Part shown: in pieces, positions 1 through 5,651 of the stretch
Layout of the letters: the number at the start of each line of letters is the position of its first letter
Numbering within the stretch: position 1 is the first letter of the stretch
Assembly (NCBI GenBank): GCA_043760535.1
Contig: JAYUOV010000189.1
Span: 1-11,776, forward strand
Length of the DNA: 11,776 nt
Source of the DNA: JAZKFT01 sp043760535
Lineage (GTDB): Bacteria > Bacteroidota > Bacteroidia > Chitinophagales > Chitinophagaceae
Direction: 5' to 3'
The notes under the pieces: model-generated
Seen by the model: the letters and a program-made list of their open reading frames with translations, nothing else
Databases searched by the model: none
What the model was told of the DNA's origin: nothing
Position numbers and translations under genes: made by a program

Positions 1-178
1 GTGCAAAAAATAAATTTATTTAGCTCGACATATTTGTTTTGACAACTGCTTAAAATTCAGGCTGGGTAAAGGAATTATTTACTCGCTGAATCGCTGAGGC
101 TTTATCAATTATCATTGCCCTACTTAATTTCCTTTATCGCAAATTTGTGTGGGGAAAAAATTGTGATCTTATTTAATT

Positions 179-186
179 AACTTTTG
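179..186 (+). promoter_or_regulatory. Possible -7 promoter element for the orphan antitoxin
   Basis: AACTTTTG resembles the Bacteroidota -7 consensus TAnnTTTG and lies 14 bases before the ATG at 201. A TTG at 161-163 could be the -33 element, but the spacing of about 15 bases is shorter than usual. This is a weak call from motif likeness and position only. Confidence 0.25.
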
Positions 187-200
187 CCAAAAATAAAAAC

Positions 201-407
201 ATGGAATTTTTAGTTTCTGTAAAAAATGAACGGTCAGTTTTTGTAAAAGAATTACTGGGCAACCTGAAAAGTGTAAAAGGAACAGCACCCACTACTGCCA
301 ATAAACAACTTTTGGCCGAAATGGAAGAAGCAGTAAACGAGTTAAGGTTAATTAAAGCAGGTAAGAAAAAAGGACGGACAGTGGAGGATTTGTTCAATGA
401 GTTTTAG
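201..407 (+). CDS. RelB-like antitoxin (orphan; partner toxin decayed)
   Basis: This 68-residue protein resembles the small Bacteroidota antitoxins paired with RelE/ParE toxins. Its layout is a short N-terminal beta segment (MEFLVSVKNE), an amphipathic middle, and an acidic helix reading EMEEAVNELRLIKAGKKK, followed by a short C-terminal tail (TVEDLFNEF). In this family the protein binds and neutralises the toxin and usually represses its own promoter; that role is inferred from likeness and context. The ATG is the only sensible start. The stop at 405-407 overlaps by 11 bases a second reading frame at 397 that looks like a RelE N-terminus, which is the typical antitoxin-toxin arrangement. Since the toxin frame is broken, this gene is probably an orphan antitoxin or a locus in decay. 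The antitoxin family name is from memory of similar proteins, with no search run. Confidence 0.7.
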   Translation: MEFLVSVKNERSVFVKELLGNLKSVKGTAPTTANKQLLAEMEEAVNELRLIKAGKKKGRTVEDLFNEF

Positions 408-560
408 AATTATTACAATCCCTACTTTTATCAGACAGGCCAAAAGATTAAATAAAAACTTTATTTCTTAACACCAGGTTTTATTGAAAACAATGCTAAC
501 ACAAACAAGATATTGGAAACAAATTGGTTCAAGTTTCAGTACTTGATACTAACATCATAA
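397..560 (+). pseudogene. Decayed RelE/ParE-type toxin remnant
   Basis: An ATG at 397 inside the antitoxin tail opens a 24-codon frame, MSFRIITIPTFIRQAKRLNK followed by NFIS, and then a TAA at 469-471. This strongly resembles the start of Bacteroidota RelE toxins, which normally continue to about 95-110 residues. Moving back one base at 471 gives a second open frame ending at TAA 558-560. It contains NKILETNWFKFQYLI, which fits the toxin segment usually reading LGNN-(C/F)-(Y/F)-K-I-R-L-A-I. One missing base near 469 would explain the switch. The C-terminal part, with the usual glycine/lysine-rich segment and catalytic strands, is absent, because the lysozyme gene begins 8 bases after the second stop. 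The toxin should be non-functional. A sequencing error could explain the frameshift but not the missing C-terminus. Confidence 0.6.
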
Positions 561-568
561 TACTCTAA

Positions 569-1345
569 ATGGCCAGCCGAAACAAAAATATCCTTTCGAA
601 ATTCCTTATTTCCATCAGCCTTATTGGCCTGCTGGCTGTAGGGTATTGGTATGCCAAACGGCGGGATTTTTTTAATGATAACGACACCACTTTTGTACGC
701 TATCCGGCTTTTGGGATAGAACTGCCTACCCAATTTACCATCCACGGCATAGATGTAAGCAGGCACCAAAAAAGCATTAACTGGAAACTGGTAAAGCAGA
801 TGAAAGTGGCTGACGTAAAAGTGGGCTTTAGTTTTATAAAAGCCACCGAAGGCATTGGTTTTGTGGACGATATGTTTCGCCGCAACTGGAAAAAAAGTAA
901 GGAAGCAGGTGTAATAAGAGGTGCTTATCATTATTTTATCCCTTACAAAAGCGGCAAGGCACAGGCCGTAAATTTTATGGAAACGGTAGAATTAAAGCCC
1001 GGCGATTTCCCCCCGGTGCTGGATGTGGAAACCATTACCGGATCTAATGCAAAAGAGCTGAAACAAAATGTAAAAGAATGGCTGCAAACGGTAGAAGCGG
1101 CCTACGGTGCCAAGCCCATTATTTACACCGGTGTAGATTTTTATGCCCGGTATTTGGGTAACGATTTTGACGCCTATCCACTGTGGGCGGCACATTACCA
1201 GCAAAAAAGAGAACCCCGCATCAGCCGCCCCTGGAACATTTGGCAGCACAACGAAAGCGGCCGTGTAAACGGCATTAGCACCGCTGTAGATTTTAATGCC
1301 TTTAACGGCGATAGTGCAGTGTTTAAAGGGATGCTGATGAAATAG
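569..1345 (+). CDS. Membrane-anchored GH25 lysozyme (N-acetylmuramidase)
   Basis: This 258-residue protein is a glycoside hydrolase family 25 muramidase, a family that cleaves the beta-1,4 bond between N-acetylmuramic acid and N-acetylglucosamine in peptidoglycan. Residues 9-29 form one hydrophobic helix flanked by positive residues with no clear cleavage site, so it is probably a signal anchor holding the enzyme in the periplasm. The catalytic domain runs from about 57 to 255. Family hallmarks are HGIDVSRHQ (59-67), FIKATEG (89-95), GAYHYF (118-123), PPVLDVE (148-154) with the catalytic Asp-x-Glu pair D152/E154, IYTG (185-188), WAAHY (206-210) and WNIWQH (222-227) followed by VDFNAF (240-245). 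All expected active-site blocks are present. The gene starts 8 bases after the toxin remnant, and its stop codon TAG forms the first bases of a heptamer repeat tract. Likely roles are wall remodelling or attack on other bacteria; the sequence does not decide between them. Confidence 0.92.
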   Translation: MASRNKNILSKFLISISLIGLLAVGYWYAKRRDFFNDNDTTFVRYPAFGIELPTQFTIHGIDVSRHQKSINWKLVKQMKVADVKVGFSFIKATEGIGFVDDMFRRNWKKSKEAGVIRGAYHYFIPYKSGKAQAVNFMETVELKPGDFPPVLDVETITGSNAKELKQNVKEWLQTVEAAYGAKPIIYTGVDFYARYLGNDFDAYPLWAAHYQQKREPRISRPWNIWQHNESGRVNGISTAVDFNAFNGDSAVFKGMLMK

Positions 1346-1370
1346 GGTTTAGGGTTTATAGTTTGGTGAG
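1343..1370 (+). repeat. 7-bp periodic tract beginning at the lysozyme stop codon
   Basis: Starting on the TAG stop itself, the unit TAGGGTT occurs twice, followed by the related units TATAGTT and TGGTGAG. The 7-base periodicity is clear in the first three units. No function is known to me. It belongs to the group of heptamer tracts in this window that sit at gene edges. Confidence 0.55.
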
Positions 1371-1460
1371 CTGAACAAAACAACCAAAGATTTGTAAACT
1401 TATTATAGTATTTCAATTCTTCAAAAATCGCAACACGCCCAGTTGCCAGAAAGAGCAAAT

Positions 1461-1495
1461 AGTAATTTCCAATTCGTAAATCGTAAATAACACTG
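1461..1495 (+). repeat. 7-bp periodic tract directly before the next ATG
   Basis: The unit CGTAAAT occurs twice in tandem at 1475-1488. It is preceded by the looser units AGTAATT and TCCAATT and followed by AACACTG, which ends one base before the ATG at 1496. The tract takes the place where a ribosome binding site would be and shows no Shine-Dalgarno sequence. Only the two central units are identical. Confidence 0.45.
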
Positions 1496-1753
1496 ATGGA
1501 ACCCGAAATAAGAGAATTTTTAATACGGATTATGAAAACCATCAGTCTGGTACTTTCTTGGATGCTGGCCAATACTTTGTTTGGCATTAAAATGGGCTAT
1601 CTTTTTTGGGGCGAAAAAGCTGCCGTTTGGCATATTGTTTATTACATACTCATGGTTGCCTCCGGTGTGTGGCTATTAGTTTATCTGCTTCGCCAATGGA
1701 GAAATGCCCCTACTTACAATAGAGAAACCGATGAATGGATTTACCCGTCATGA
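1496..1753 (+). CDS. Small two-helix membrane protein of unknown function
   Basis: This 85-residue protein has a short charged N-terminus (MEPEIREFLIRI) and two hydrophobic helices, about residues 15-36 and 44-64. It ends in a polar tail with RQWRNAPTYNRETDEW. It resembles small hypothetical inner-membrane proteins common in Bacteroidota genomes; no domain or catalytic motif is visible. The ATG at 1496 is preferred over the internal ATG at 1532 because the first 12 residues look like a real amphipathic lead-in. Its stop shares the palindrome TCATGA (1748-1753) with the stop of the converging gene. It may be co-transcribed with the lysozyme, although the 150-base gap contains two heptamer tracts. 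Confidence 0.7.
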   Translation: MEPEIREFLIRIMKTISLVLSWMLANTLFGIKMGYLFWGEKAAVWHIVYYILMVASGVWLLVYLLRQWRNAPTYNRETDEWIYPS

Positions 1754-2170
1754 GCTGTGGTCGCTTACTACTTTCCAGCCCTCTTTAAACTTTTTAAGGA
1801 TTAATGTAAAATGGCCACCCACATCGCCAACGGTGCGTTTTAAAAACCATTTACCCAACACAAAACAGGTATTGCTGCTAAGTTTTTTTAGCTGCACAAT
1901 ATCAAAGCGTAATTGCCCCATGGTGGCGGCATCGGGGTAGTTTTTCAGGTAGTTATCCAGTGTTTTTTGCCAGCCATACGTAATACCGCTTTTACCTACA
2001 AATACCAGCGAATCGCTTTTCCAGTAGCCGCTCATAAATTCCGGAATATCGCCACGGTTCCAGGCTACAGTTTGGTTTGCAAGTAATTCCCGTATTTGCT
2101 TTTCAGCAGGCTGTGCATGGGTTTTGGGCAATAAAACTATGCATAACAGCAAAGGCAACATCATTTTCAT
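1748..2170 (-). CDS. Secreted DUF4440/SnoaL-like (NTF2 fold) protein
   Basis: This 140-residue protein has an N-terminal signal peptide (residues 1-19, KTHA then Q20). It is followed by a single small alpha+beta domain typical of DUF4440/SnoaL-like proteins. Visible hallmarks are the first helix with ANQTVAWNRGD (31-41), the FMSGYW segment (45-50) with D53SLVFV, GITYGWQKTLDNY (62-74), and the C-terminal strands HFTLILKKFKEGW (120-132) ending in VVSDHSS. The NTF2 fold covers many binding or enzymatic roles, so no reaction can be assigned; it probably acts in the periplasm. The ATG at 2170 is chosen because the frame can only be extended to a TTG two codons upstream. The gene is divergent from the DNA glycosylase with 85 bases between starts, and converges with the small membrane protein. 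Confidence 0.82.
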   Translation of the reverse strand: MKMMLPLLLCIVLLPKTHAQPAEKQIRELLANQTVAWNRGDIPEFMSGYWKSDSLVFVGKSGITYGWQKTLDNYLKNYPDAATMGQLRFDIVQLKKLSSNTCFVLGKWFLKRTVGDVGGHFTLILKKFKEGWKVVSDHSS

Positions 2171-2243
2171 AAGCAACTATTAACTGGGTTTTGGTAAAGC
2201 ATAAAAGTAGCTAATTACGAATAGGATTTGCGGGCACTTTAGT

Positions 2244-2250
2244 TATCTTG
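2244..2250 (+). promoter_or_regulatory. Possible -7 promoter element for the DNA glycosylase
   Basis: TATCTTG is one base short of the TAnnTTTG pattern seen upstream of gltX (TATCTTTG) and lies 5 bases before the ATG at 2256. No -33 TTG is found at the usual distance. If it is used, the transcript would be leaderless or nearly so. Confidence 0.3.
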
Positions 2251-2255
2251 CTTGC

Positions 2256-2852
2256 ATGAGTTATATTACCCATCTTAAAAAAGACAAACGCCTGGCCAAA
2301 GTAATTGGCGAACAGGTACACGAACTTTATTTACACAAAAATATTCCGCTGCGGCTGATGGCCAGTATTATGAGCCAGCAGCTTAGTACCAAAGTAGCGG
2401 CCGTAATTTTTCGCCGGTTTTTAGAATTATATAAGGGCAAAGAACCCAAGCCGCAGCAGGTACTGGATACACCGCATGAAACCCTTCGTGGCATTGGCCT
2501 TAGTAATGCCAAGGTTACTTATGTGCACAATGTGGCCAGGTTTTGCATGGAGTATAAAGTGACCGATAAAAAGTTATTGGCCATGAACAATGAAGACATC
2601 ATTACTTTTTTGGTACAAATAAAAGGCGTGGGCCAATGGACGGTGGAAATGCTGCTGATGTTTACCCTTGGCCGCGAAGATGTGTTTCCCGTGGACGATC
2701 TTGGCATACAACAAGCCATCGTGGGTTTGTACAATTTAGATGGCCTTGATAAAAAAGCCCTGAAAGAAAAAATGCTACAAATTGCTGCTAAATGGCAGCC
2801 ATACCGCACTTATGCCTGCCTGCATTTGTGGCGGTGGAAGGATGGGGAGTAG
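2256..2852 (+). CDS. DNA-3-methyladenine glycosylase II (AlkA-type, HhH-GPD)
   Basis: This 198-residue protein belongs to the helix-hairpin-helix GPD superfamily of base-excision DNA glycosylases, and it removes alkylated bases such as 3-methyladenine in the AlkA branch. Evidence includes IMSQQLSTKVAAVIFRRF (38-55), typical of the first helical block, GIGLSNAKVTYV (79-90), and the hairpin with QIKGVGQWTVEMLLMF (121-136). Then comes FPVDDLGIQQAI (144-155), where D148 matches the catalytic aspartate (E. coli AlkA D238). There is no Fe-S cluster cysteine motif, which argues against EndoIII/MutY. At 198 residues it lacks the N-terminal beta domain of E. coli AlkA, as do many short bacterial members. 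It acts on cytoplasmic DNA. No ada or other repair gene adjoins it. The stop TAG begins another heptamer tract. Confidence 0.9.
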   Translation: MSYITHLKKDKRLAKVIGEQVHELYLHKNIPLRLMASIMSQQLSTKVAAVIFRRFLELYKGKEPKPQQVLDTPHETLRGIGLSNAKVTYVHNVARFCMEYKVTDKKLLAMNNEDIITFLVQIKGVGQWTVEMLLMFTLGREDVFPVDDLGIQQAIVGLYNLDGLDKKALKEKMLQIAAKWQPYRTYACLHLWRWKDGE

Positions 2853-2884
2853 GGATTGGTTGATCGGAGATTGGTCATTGATAT
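2850..2884 (+). repeat. Loose 7-bp periodic tract beginning at the glycosylase stop codon
   Basis: Read from the stop codon in sevens, the units are TAGGGAT, TGGTTGA, TCGGAGA, TTGGTCA and TTGATAT. They share a T-x-G-G pattern but no two are identical. As with the lysozyme gene, the tract begins exactly at the TAG, here as TAGGGAT. The periodicity is weaker than at the other sites. Confidence 0.35.
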
Positions 2885-2934
2885 TTTTCACTTTTCGGTT
2901 CTCTAAATTTTATTTCAGTAAGAAAATGACCAAT
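2870..2934. repeat. 10-bp inverted repeat in the intergenic region
   Basis: ATTGGTCATT at 2870-2879 is perfectly complementary to AATGACCAAT at 2925-2934, with a 45-base loop. It could form a hairpin after the glycosylase gene. There is no T-run right after the right arm, so it is not a classical intrinsic terminator. The rest of the 181-base gap shows only the possible promoter of the next gene. Confidence 0.5.
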
Positions 2935-2986
2935 GACTTTTTGACCCATTGACTATTTAGAAAAGTAAAATACCCACAAAGCGGTA

Positions 2987-3016
2987 TTGGTTTCCACAAC
3001 AAACAAAACTATTTTG
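2987..3016 (+). promoter_or_regulatory. Possible promoter of the small secreted protein gene
   Basis: TTG at 2987-2989 and TATTTTG at 3010-3016 are 20 bases apart and resemble the Bacteroidota -33/-7 pair TTG and TAnnTTTG; the -7 element lacks one base. The ATG at 3034 follows 17 bases later. Confidence 0.35.
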
Positions 3017-3033
3017 CCGTTTTTAGATAGACC

Positions 3034-3513
3034 ATGAAAAAACTATTTAGCCTGTTGCTATTTTCTTTTTTGCTTGCAAACCTTCGAGCCCAGGGCTTAT
3101 GCGATGAAGTGAACTATTATTTTCAACAACTGAGCGTAAACTGCCGCAATATTGCCGGGCGGGTATTACCTACCGTTAAAGAACATATTACCAGCCGGGT
3201 TATCAGCGGCATGCACCATGGGCAATGCAGCGGGGTACAGACTTATACCAATGATTTTGTAAAATTTTATTCCAAAAGATTTGATCAGCCTGAGGCTGCC
3301 GACAGCCTGTTTCAGCTGTTTAAAACGCAACTTTCTGCCTGTATGAAAGCTGATAGTTTTAGCATAGAATCGCAGGCCAGCATTGATGATGGCGACAAAA
3401 TTATCCGCTGGGGCAAGAGCATTTTAAAAATCAACAAAACGGTGGTTTTAGATTTAAAACCCGACCCCGACGGCGGCTTTATCGTTACCCTAGAAATGAT
3501 ATTATCTACCTAA
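3034..3513 (+). CDS. Secreted hypothetical protein
   Basis: This 159-residue protein starts with a clear signal peptide: MKK, a hydrophobic core LFSLLLFSFLLA, and LRA before Q20, the usual Bacteroidota cleavage context. The mature part has four cysteines (23, 37, 65, 103) that could form two disulfides in the periplasm, and a mixed helical middle. A C-terminal half with alternating hydrophobic residues (DKIIRWGKSILKINKTVVLD, 121-140, and GGFIVTLEMIL) suggests beta strands. I recognise no domain and assign no function. The gene has its own possible promoter. Its last 12 bases overlap the end of the convergent gltX, with no terminator between them. Confidence 0.72.
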   Translation: MKKLFSLLLFSFLLANLRAQGLCDEVNYYFQQLSVNCRNIAGRVLPTVKEHITSRVISGMHHGQCSGVQTYTNDFVKFYSKRFDQPEAADSLFQLFKTQLSACMKADSFSIESQASIDDGDKIIRWGKSILKINKTVVLDLKPDPDGGFIVTLEMILST

Positions 3514-5028
3514 CAATCCCAACGCTTTTATTATCCGCTGCTCCGTTTCTTTTTTACCAATCAATGCAGCAATTTCAAATACGCCTGGGCCAAACTTGCC
3601 ACCCACCAGCATGATGCGGAAGGGTAGTTGCAGTTCGCCTACTTTCAACTCTTTTTCGGTGGCGGTGTCTTTAAAAGTGGTTTCTATGTTCGTAGCTGTC
3701 CAATCTTCCAGCACCAGCAGTTTTTCTTTTACGATATCGAAAAAAGTGGCCTTGGCTTCATTCCATTTTGGCTTTACGGCATCGGTATCCAAAGTTTCCG
3801 GTGCGGTAAAAAAGAAGGATGCCTGCTGCCAGAAATCGGTAAGTAAGGTGCAGCGATCTTTTACCAAACCAATAACCTGCTGTAAATAACTTATCTCCAG
3901 GTTAGCATAATGTTCGGGTTCTAAACCAATCAACCAATCACTAATTAACTGATTACTGCTCCGCTTTATCCACTCATGGTTGTACCATTTGGCCTTTTCA
4001 AAATCGAACTGAGCCCCGCCCTTGTGTACATGATCCATGCTAAATGCCTGCACCATTTCTTCTTCAGTATATAGTTCCTGCGGAGAGCCATCGTTCCAGC
4101 CCAAAACGGCCAGCAGGTTTATAAATGCTTCAGGTAAAAAGCCACGTTCTTTAAAGCCTTCGGTAAAATCGTTTTTGGCCACATCTGTCCAGTTCATGGC
4201 AAAAATGGGGAAGCCGTATTTGCTGCCATGGCGTTTACTTAATTTAGCACCATCGGGGCCAAGTATTAATGGTAAATGAGCCCACTGCGGCATCGCATCT
4301 TCCCAACCTAAATATTTCCACAGTAGTAAATGTACCGGGGCACTGTTCAGCCATTCTTCGCCCCTAAAGGCATGGGTAACCTGCATCAGGTAATCATCTA
4401 CCACTATTGCAAGATGGTAAGTAGGCATGTTATCTGCTTTCAGCAACACTTTATCATCGCTTTCCGAAGTATTAAAGTTAACTGCTCCACGAATCATATC
4501 GGTAAAACCAATCGGCTCATCTTTTGGCATTTTAATACGAATCACATGTGGCGTTCCGGCTTCCAGCAAGGCTTTGGTTTCGGCTTCGCCAAGGGTCAAT
4601 GAGTTTTTCATTTGCTCCCTGATGCCATGGCCATATTGTGGCGATGGATTTTCGGTGGTTTTAAAATTGGTACGCATGGCTTCCAGTTCTTCCGGCGTAT
4701 CAAAAGCGTAGTAAGCATGGCCGTTGGTTACCAGTTGCTCAGCATATTGGCGGTACATGGGTTTGCGTTCACTTTGTCGGTATGGCCCGTAATCTCCGCC
4801 GTGGACGGGGCTTTCGTCCGGTTCTATACCACACCATTTAAGGCAGTCCAGAATATATTCTTCGGCACCCGGCACAAAGCGGCTTTGGTCGGTATCTTCT
4901 ATACGCAGTATAAATGTGCCGCCATGCTTACGGGCAAACAGGTAATTATATAACACGGTGCGTACACCACCCAGGTGCAAACCACCGGTAGGCGATGGCG
5001 CAAAACGAACTCTAACTGGCTTATTCAT
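3502..5028 (-). CDS. gltX: Glutamyl-tRNA synthetase (GluRS)
   Basis: This 508-residue protein is a complete class I glutamyl-tRNA synthetase, which attaches glutamate to tRNA-Glu in the cytoplasm. The N-terminal Rossmann domain opens with RFAPSPTGGLHLGG (8-21), holding the HIGH-like motif HLGG. It is followed by LRIEDTD (41-47), which binds ATP and glutamate, and YHLAIVVDDYLMQVTHAFRGEEW (204-226). The KMSKS-like signature is KLSKRHG (262-268), within LILGPDGAKLSKRHG. The C-terminal part (about 300-508) is the helical anticodon-binding domain. The length matches the family. Upstream, TATCTTTG lies 4 bases before the ATG, so the message should have a very short leader. The sequence alone does not show whether the enzyme is discriminating or also charges tRNA-Gln. 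It is divergent from the toxin-antitoxin genes and converges with a small secreted protein gene. Confidence 0.97.
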   Translation of the reverse strand: MNKPVRVRFAPSPTGGLHLGGVRTVLYNYLFARKHGGTFILRIEDTDQSRFVPGAEEYILDCLKWCGIEPDESPVHGGDYGPYRQSERKPMYRQYAEQLVTNGHAYYAFDTPEELEAMRTNFKTTENPSPQYGHGIREQMKNSLTLGEAETKALLEAGTPHVIRIKMPKDEPIGFTDMIRGAVNFNTSESDDKVLLKADNMPTYHLAIVVDDYLMQVTHAFRGEEWLNSAPVHLLLWKYLGWEDAMPQWAHLPLILGPDGAKLSKRHGSKYGFPIFAMNWTDVAKNDFTEGFKERGFLPEAFINLLAVLGWNDGSPQELYTEEEMVQAFSMDHVHKGGAQFDFEKAKWYNHEWIKRSSNQLISDWLIGLEPEHYANLEISYLQQVIGLVKDRCTLLTDFWQQASFFFTAPETLDTDAVKPKWNEAKATFFDIVKEKLLVLEDWTATNIETTFKDTATEKELKVGELQLPFRIMLVGGKFGPGVFEIAALIGKKETEQRIIKALGLLGR

Positions 5029-5032
5029 GTGG

Positions 5033-5062
5033 CAAAGATAAAGGCAGGGCTATAATGACGAA
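5033..5062 (-). promoter_or_regulatory. gltX promoter (-33/-7, Bacteroidota type)
   Basis: On the minus strand TATCTTTG (5040-5033) matches TAnnTTTG exactly. TTCG (5062-5059), a near match to the -33 TTTG, lies 18 bases upstream. The gltX ATG begins 4 bases after the -7 element, implying a leaderless or almost leaderless transcript. The -33 element is only 6 bases from the -7 element of the divergent toxin-antitoxin promoter. Confidence 0.6.
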
Positions 5063-5068
5063 TTGCTT

Positions 5069-5076
5069 TAAATTTG
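5069..5076 (+). promoter_or_regulatory. -7 promoter element of the MazF-type toxin-antitoxin operon
   Basis: TAAATTTG matches TAnnTTTG exactly and lies 17 bases before the antitoxin ATG at 5094. No good -33 TTG is found at the usual distance, which would fit an activated or weak promoter. The two divergent promoters fit within 65 bases, so a repressor bound here could affect both. Confidence 0.45.
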
Positions 5077-5093
5077 GTAAAAATGTATAGGTC

Positions 5094-5324
5094 ATGGATA
5101 CAAACGAAACGATAGAACGCACCATAGAGGTATTGAAACATTTACCCGAAGAAGAACAAAAAAAAGTAAGCCATTTTGCAGAAAAAATACTGGCCGAAAT
5201 GGAGGATAGGATGATGACAAAAGGCATTATGCAATTGGCTGCTATGTCGCCACGTACCTGGGAGTTTTTAAATGACGGAGAGGTGTACACCGAAAAAGAT
5301 GCAATAGGCCGATATGGAAATTAA
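5094..5324 (+). CDS. Putative antitoxin of a PemK/MazF module
   Basis: This 76-residue, strongly charged protein sits directly upstream of a PemK/MazF toxin and overlaps it by 11 bases, which is the main reason to call it the antitoxin. Residues 3-40 look like a long amphipathic helix (ERTIEVLKHLPEEEQKKVSH, then FAEKILAEMEDRM). The C-terminal part carries SPRTWEFLNDGEVYTEKDAI and is probably the flexible toxin-binding tail. It does not look like an AbrB-type MazE, since no SpoVT/AbrB swapped-hairpin motif is visible. It therefore belongs to one of the diverse antitoxin families that pair with MazF in Bacteroidota. Antitoxins usually repress their own operon; here that control could also touch the divergent gltX promoter. 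The role is inferred from context. Confidence 0.75.
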   Translation: MDTNETIERTIEVLKHLPEEEQKKVSHFAEKILAEMEDRMMTKGIMQLAAMSPRTWEFLNDGEVYTEKDAIGRYGN

Positions 5325-5649
5325 AATTAGAGACATTGTTCTGGCTCCATTTCCCTACACTGATTTAAGTGACAATAAACTTAGGCCAGGGCTTGTATTA
5401 TTTTTAGAAGGATGGGATGTTACGCTTGTTTTTATTACTTCTAATTTGAATGCCGGTACTGAAAATGATGTTATTGTGCAACCAGATACCTTAAACCGTC
5501 TCAGAAAACCATCCTTATTTAAGGTTACAAAACTTAGTACTATTGATATTGAACTAATTGAATTGAAGTACGGAAGTTTATCCATAACAGATTTTAAAAG
5601 GGTTTGTGATAGCCTGGCTACTAAAATTAGCTCCTCAATTTCTGGTTGA
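5314..5649 (+). CDS. PemK/MazF-family endoribonuclease toxin
   Basis: This 111-residue protein has the family layout of PemK/MazF, toxins that cut mRNA or other RNA at short sequence motifs. Visible features are the opening strand RDIVLAPFPYTD (6-17) and KLRPGLVL (22-29), with the conserved Arg-Pro pair at 24-25. Then come LVFITSNL (38-45), whose Thr-Ser is the second active-site block, and VTKLSTID (71-78) before LKYGSLS near the end. Both catalytic blocks are present, so the toxin looks functional. It overlaps the antitoxin gene by 11 bases and its TGA stop ends 2 bases before the deacetylase ATG, so all three are probably translated from one message. Length and order are normal for the family. 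Confidence 0.9.
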   Translation: MEIKIRDIVLAPFPYTDLSDNKLRPGLVLFLEGWDVTLVFITSNLNAGTENDVIVQPDTLNRLRKPSLFKVTKLSTIDIELIELKYGSLSITDFKRVCDSLATKISSSISG

Positions 5650-5651
5650 AA

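Noticed and set aside
1..42. Possible C-terminal tail of an upstream gene (frame 1, stop at 40-42)
   Set aside because: Only 13 codons are visible with no recognisable protein sequence, so it cannot be told from chance.
82..97. Short direct repeat TCGCTGA in the left flank
   Set aside because: Two 7-base copies spaced closely in otherwise featureless DNA are not enough to call a regulatory site.
1343..1370. Telomere-like TAGGGTT repeat
   Set aside because: The unit resembles plant telomere repeats, but there are only two exact copies inside bacterial coding context, and other sites share the period with different units.
2171..2176. TTG start two codons upstream for the DUF4440-like gene
   Set aside because: The ATG at 2170 gives a normal signal peptide, and ATG is used for the other genes here.
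2870..2934. Intrinsic terminator after the DNA glycosylase
   Set aside because: The stem arms are 45 bases apart and no T-run follows the right arm, so it was listed only as an inverted repeat.
5646..5651. TTG start for the deacetylase overlapping the toxin stop
   Set aside because: The ATG at 5652 is a better start and avoids an unneeded overlap; the extra two residues add nothing recognisable.
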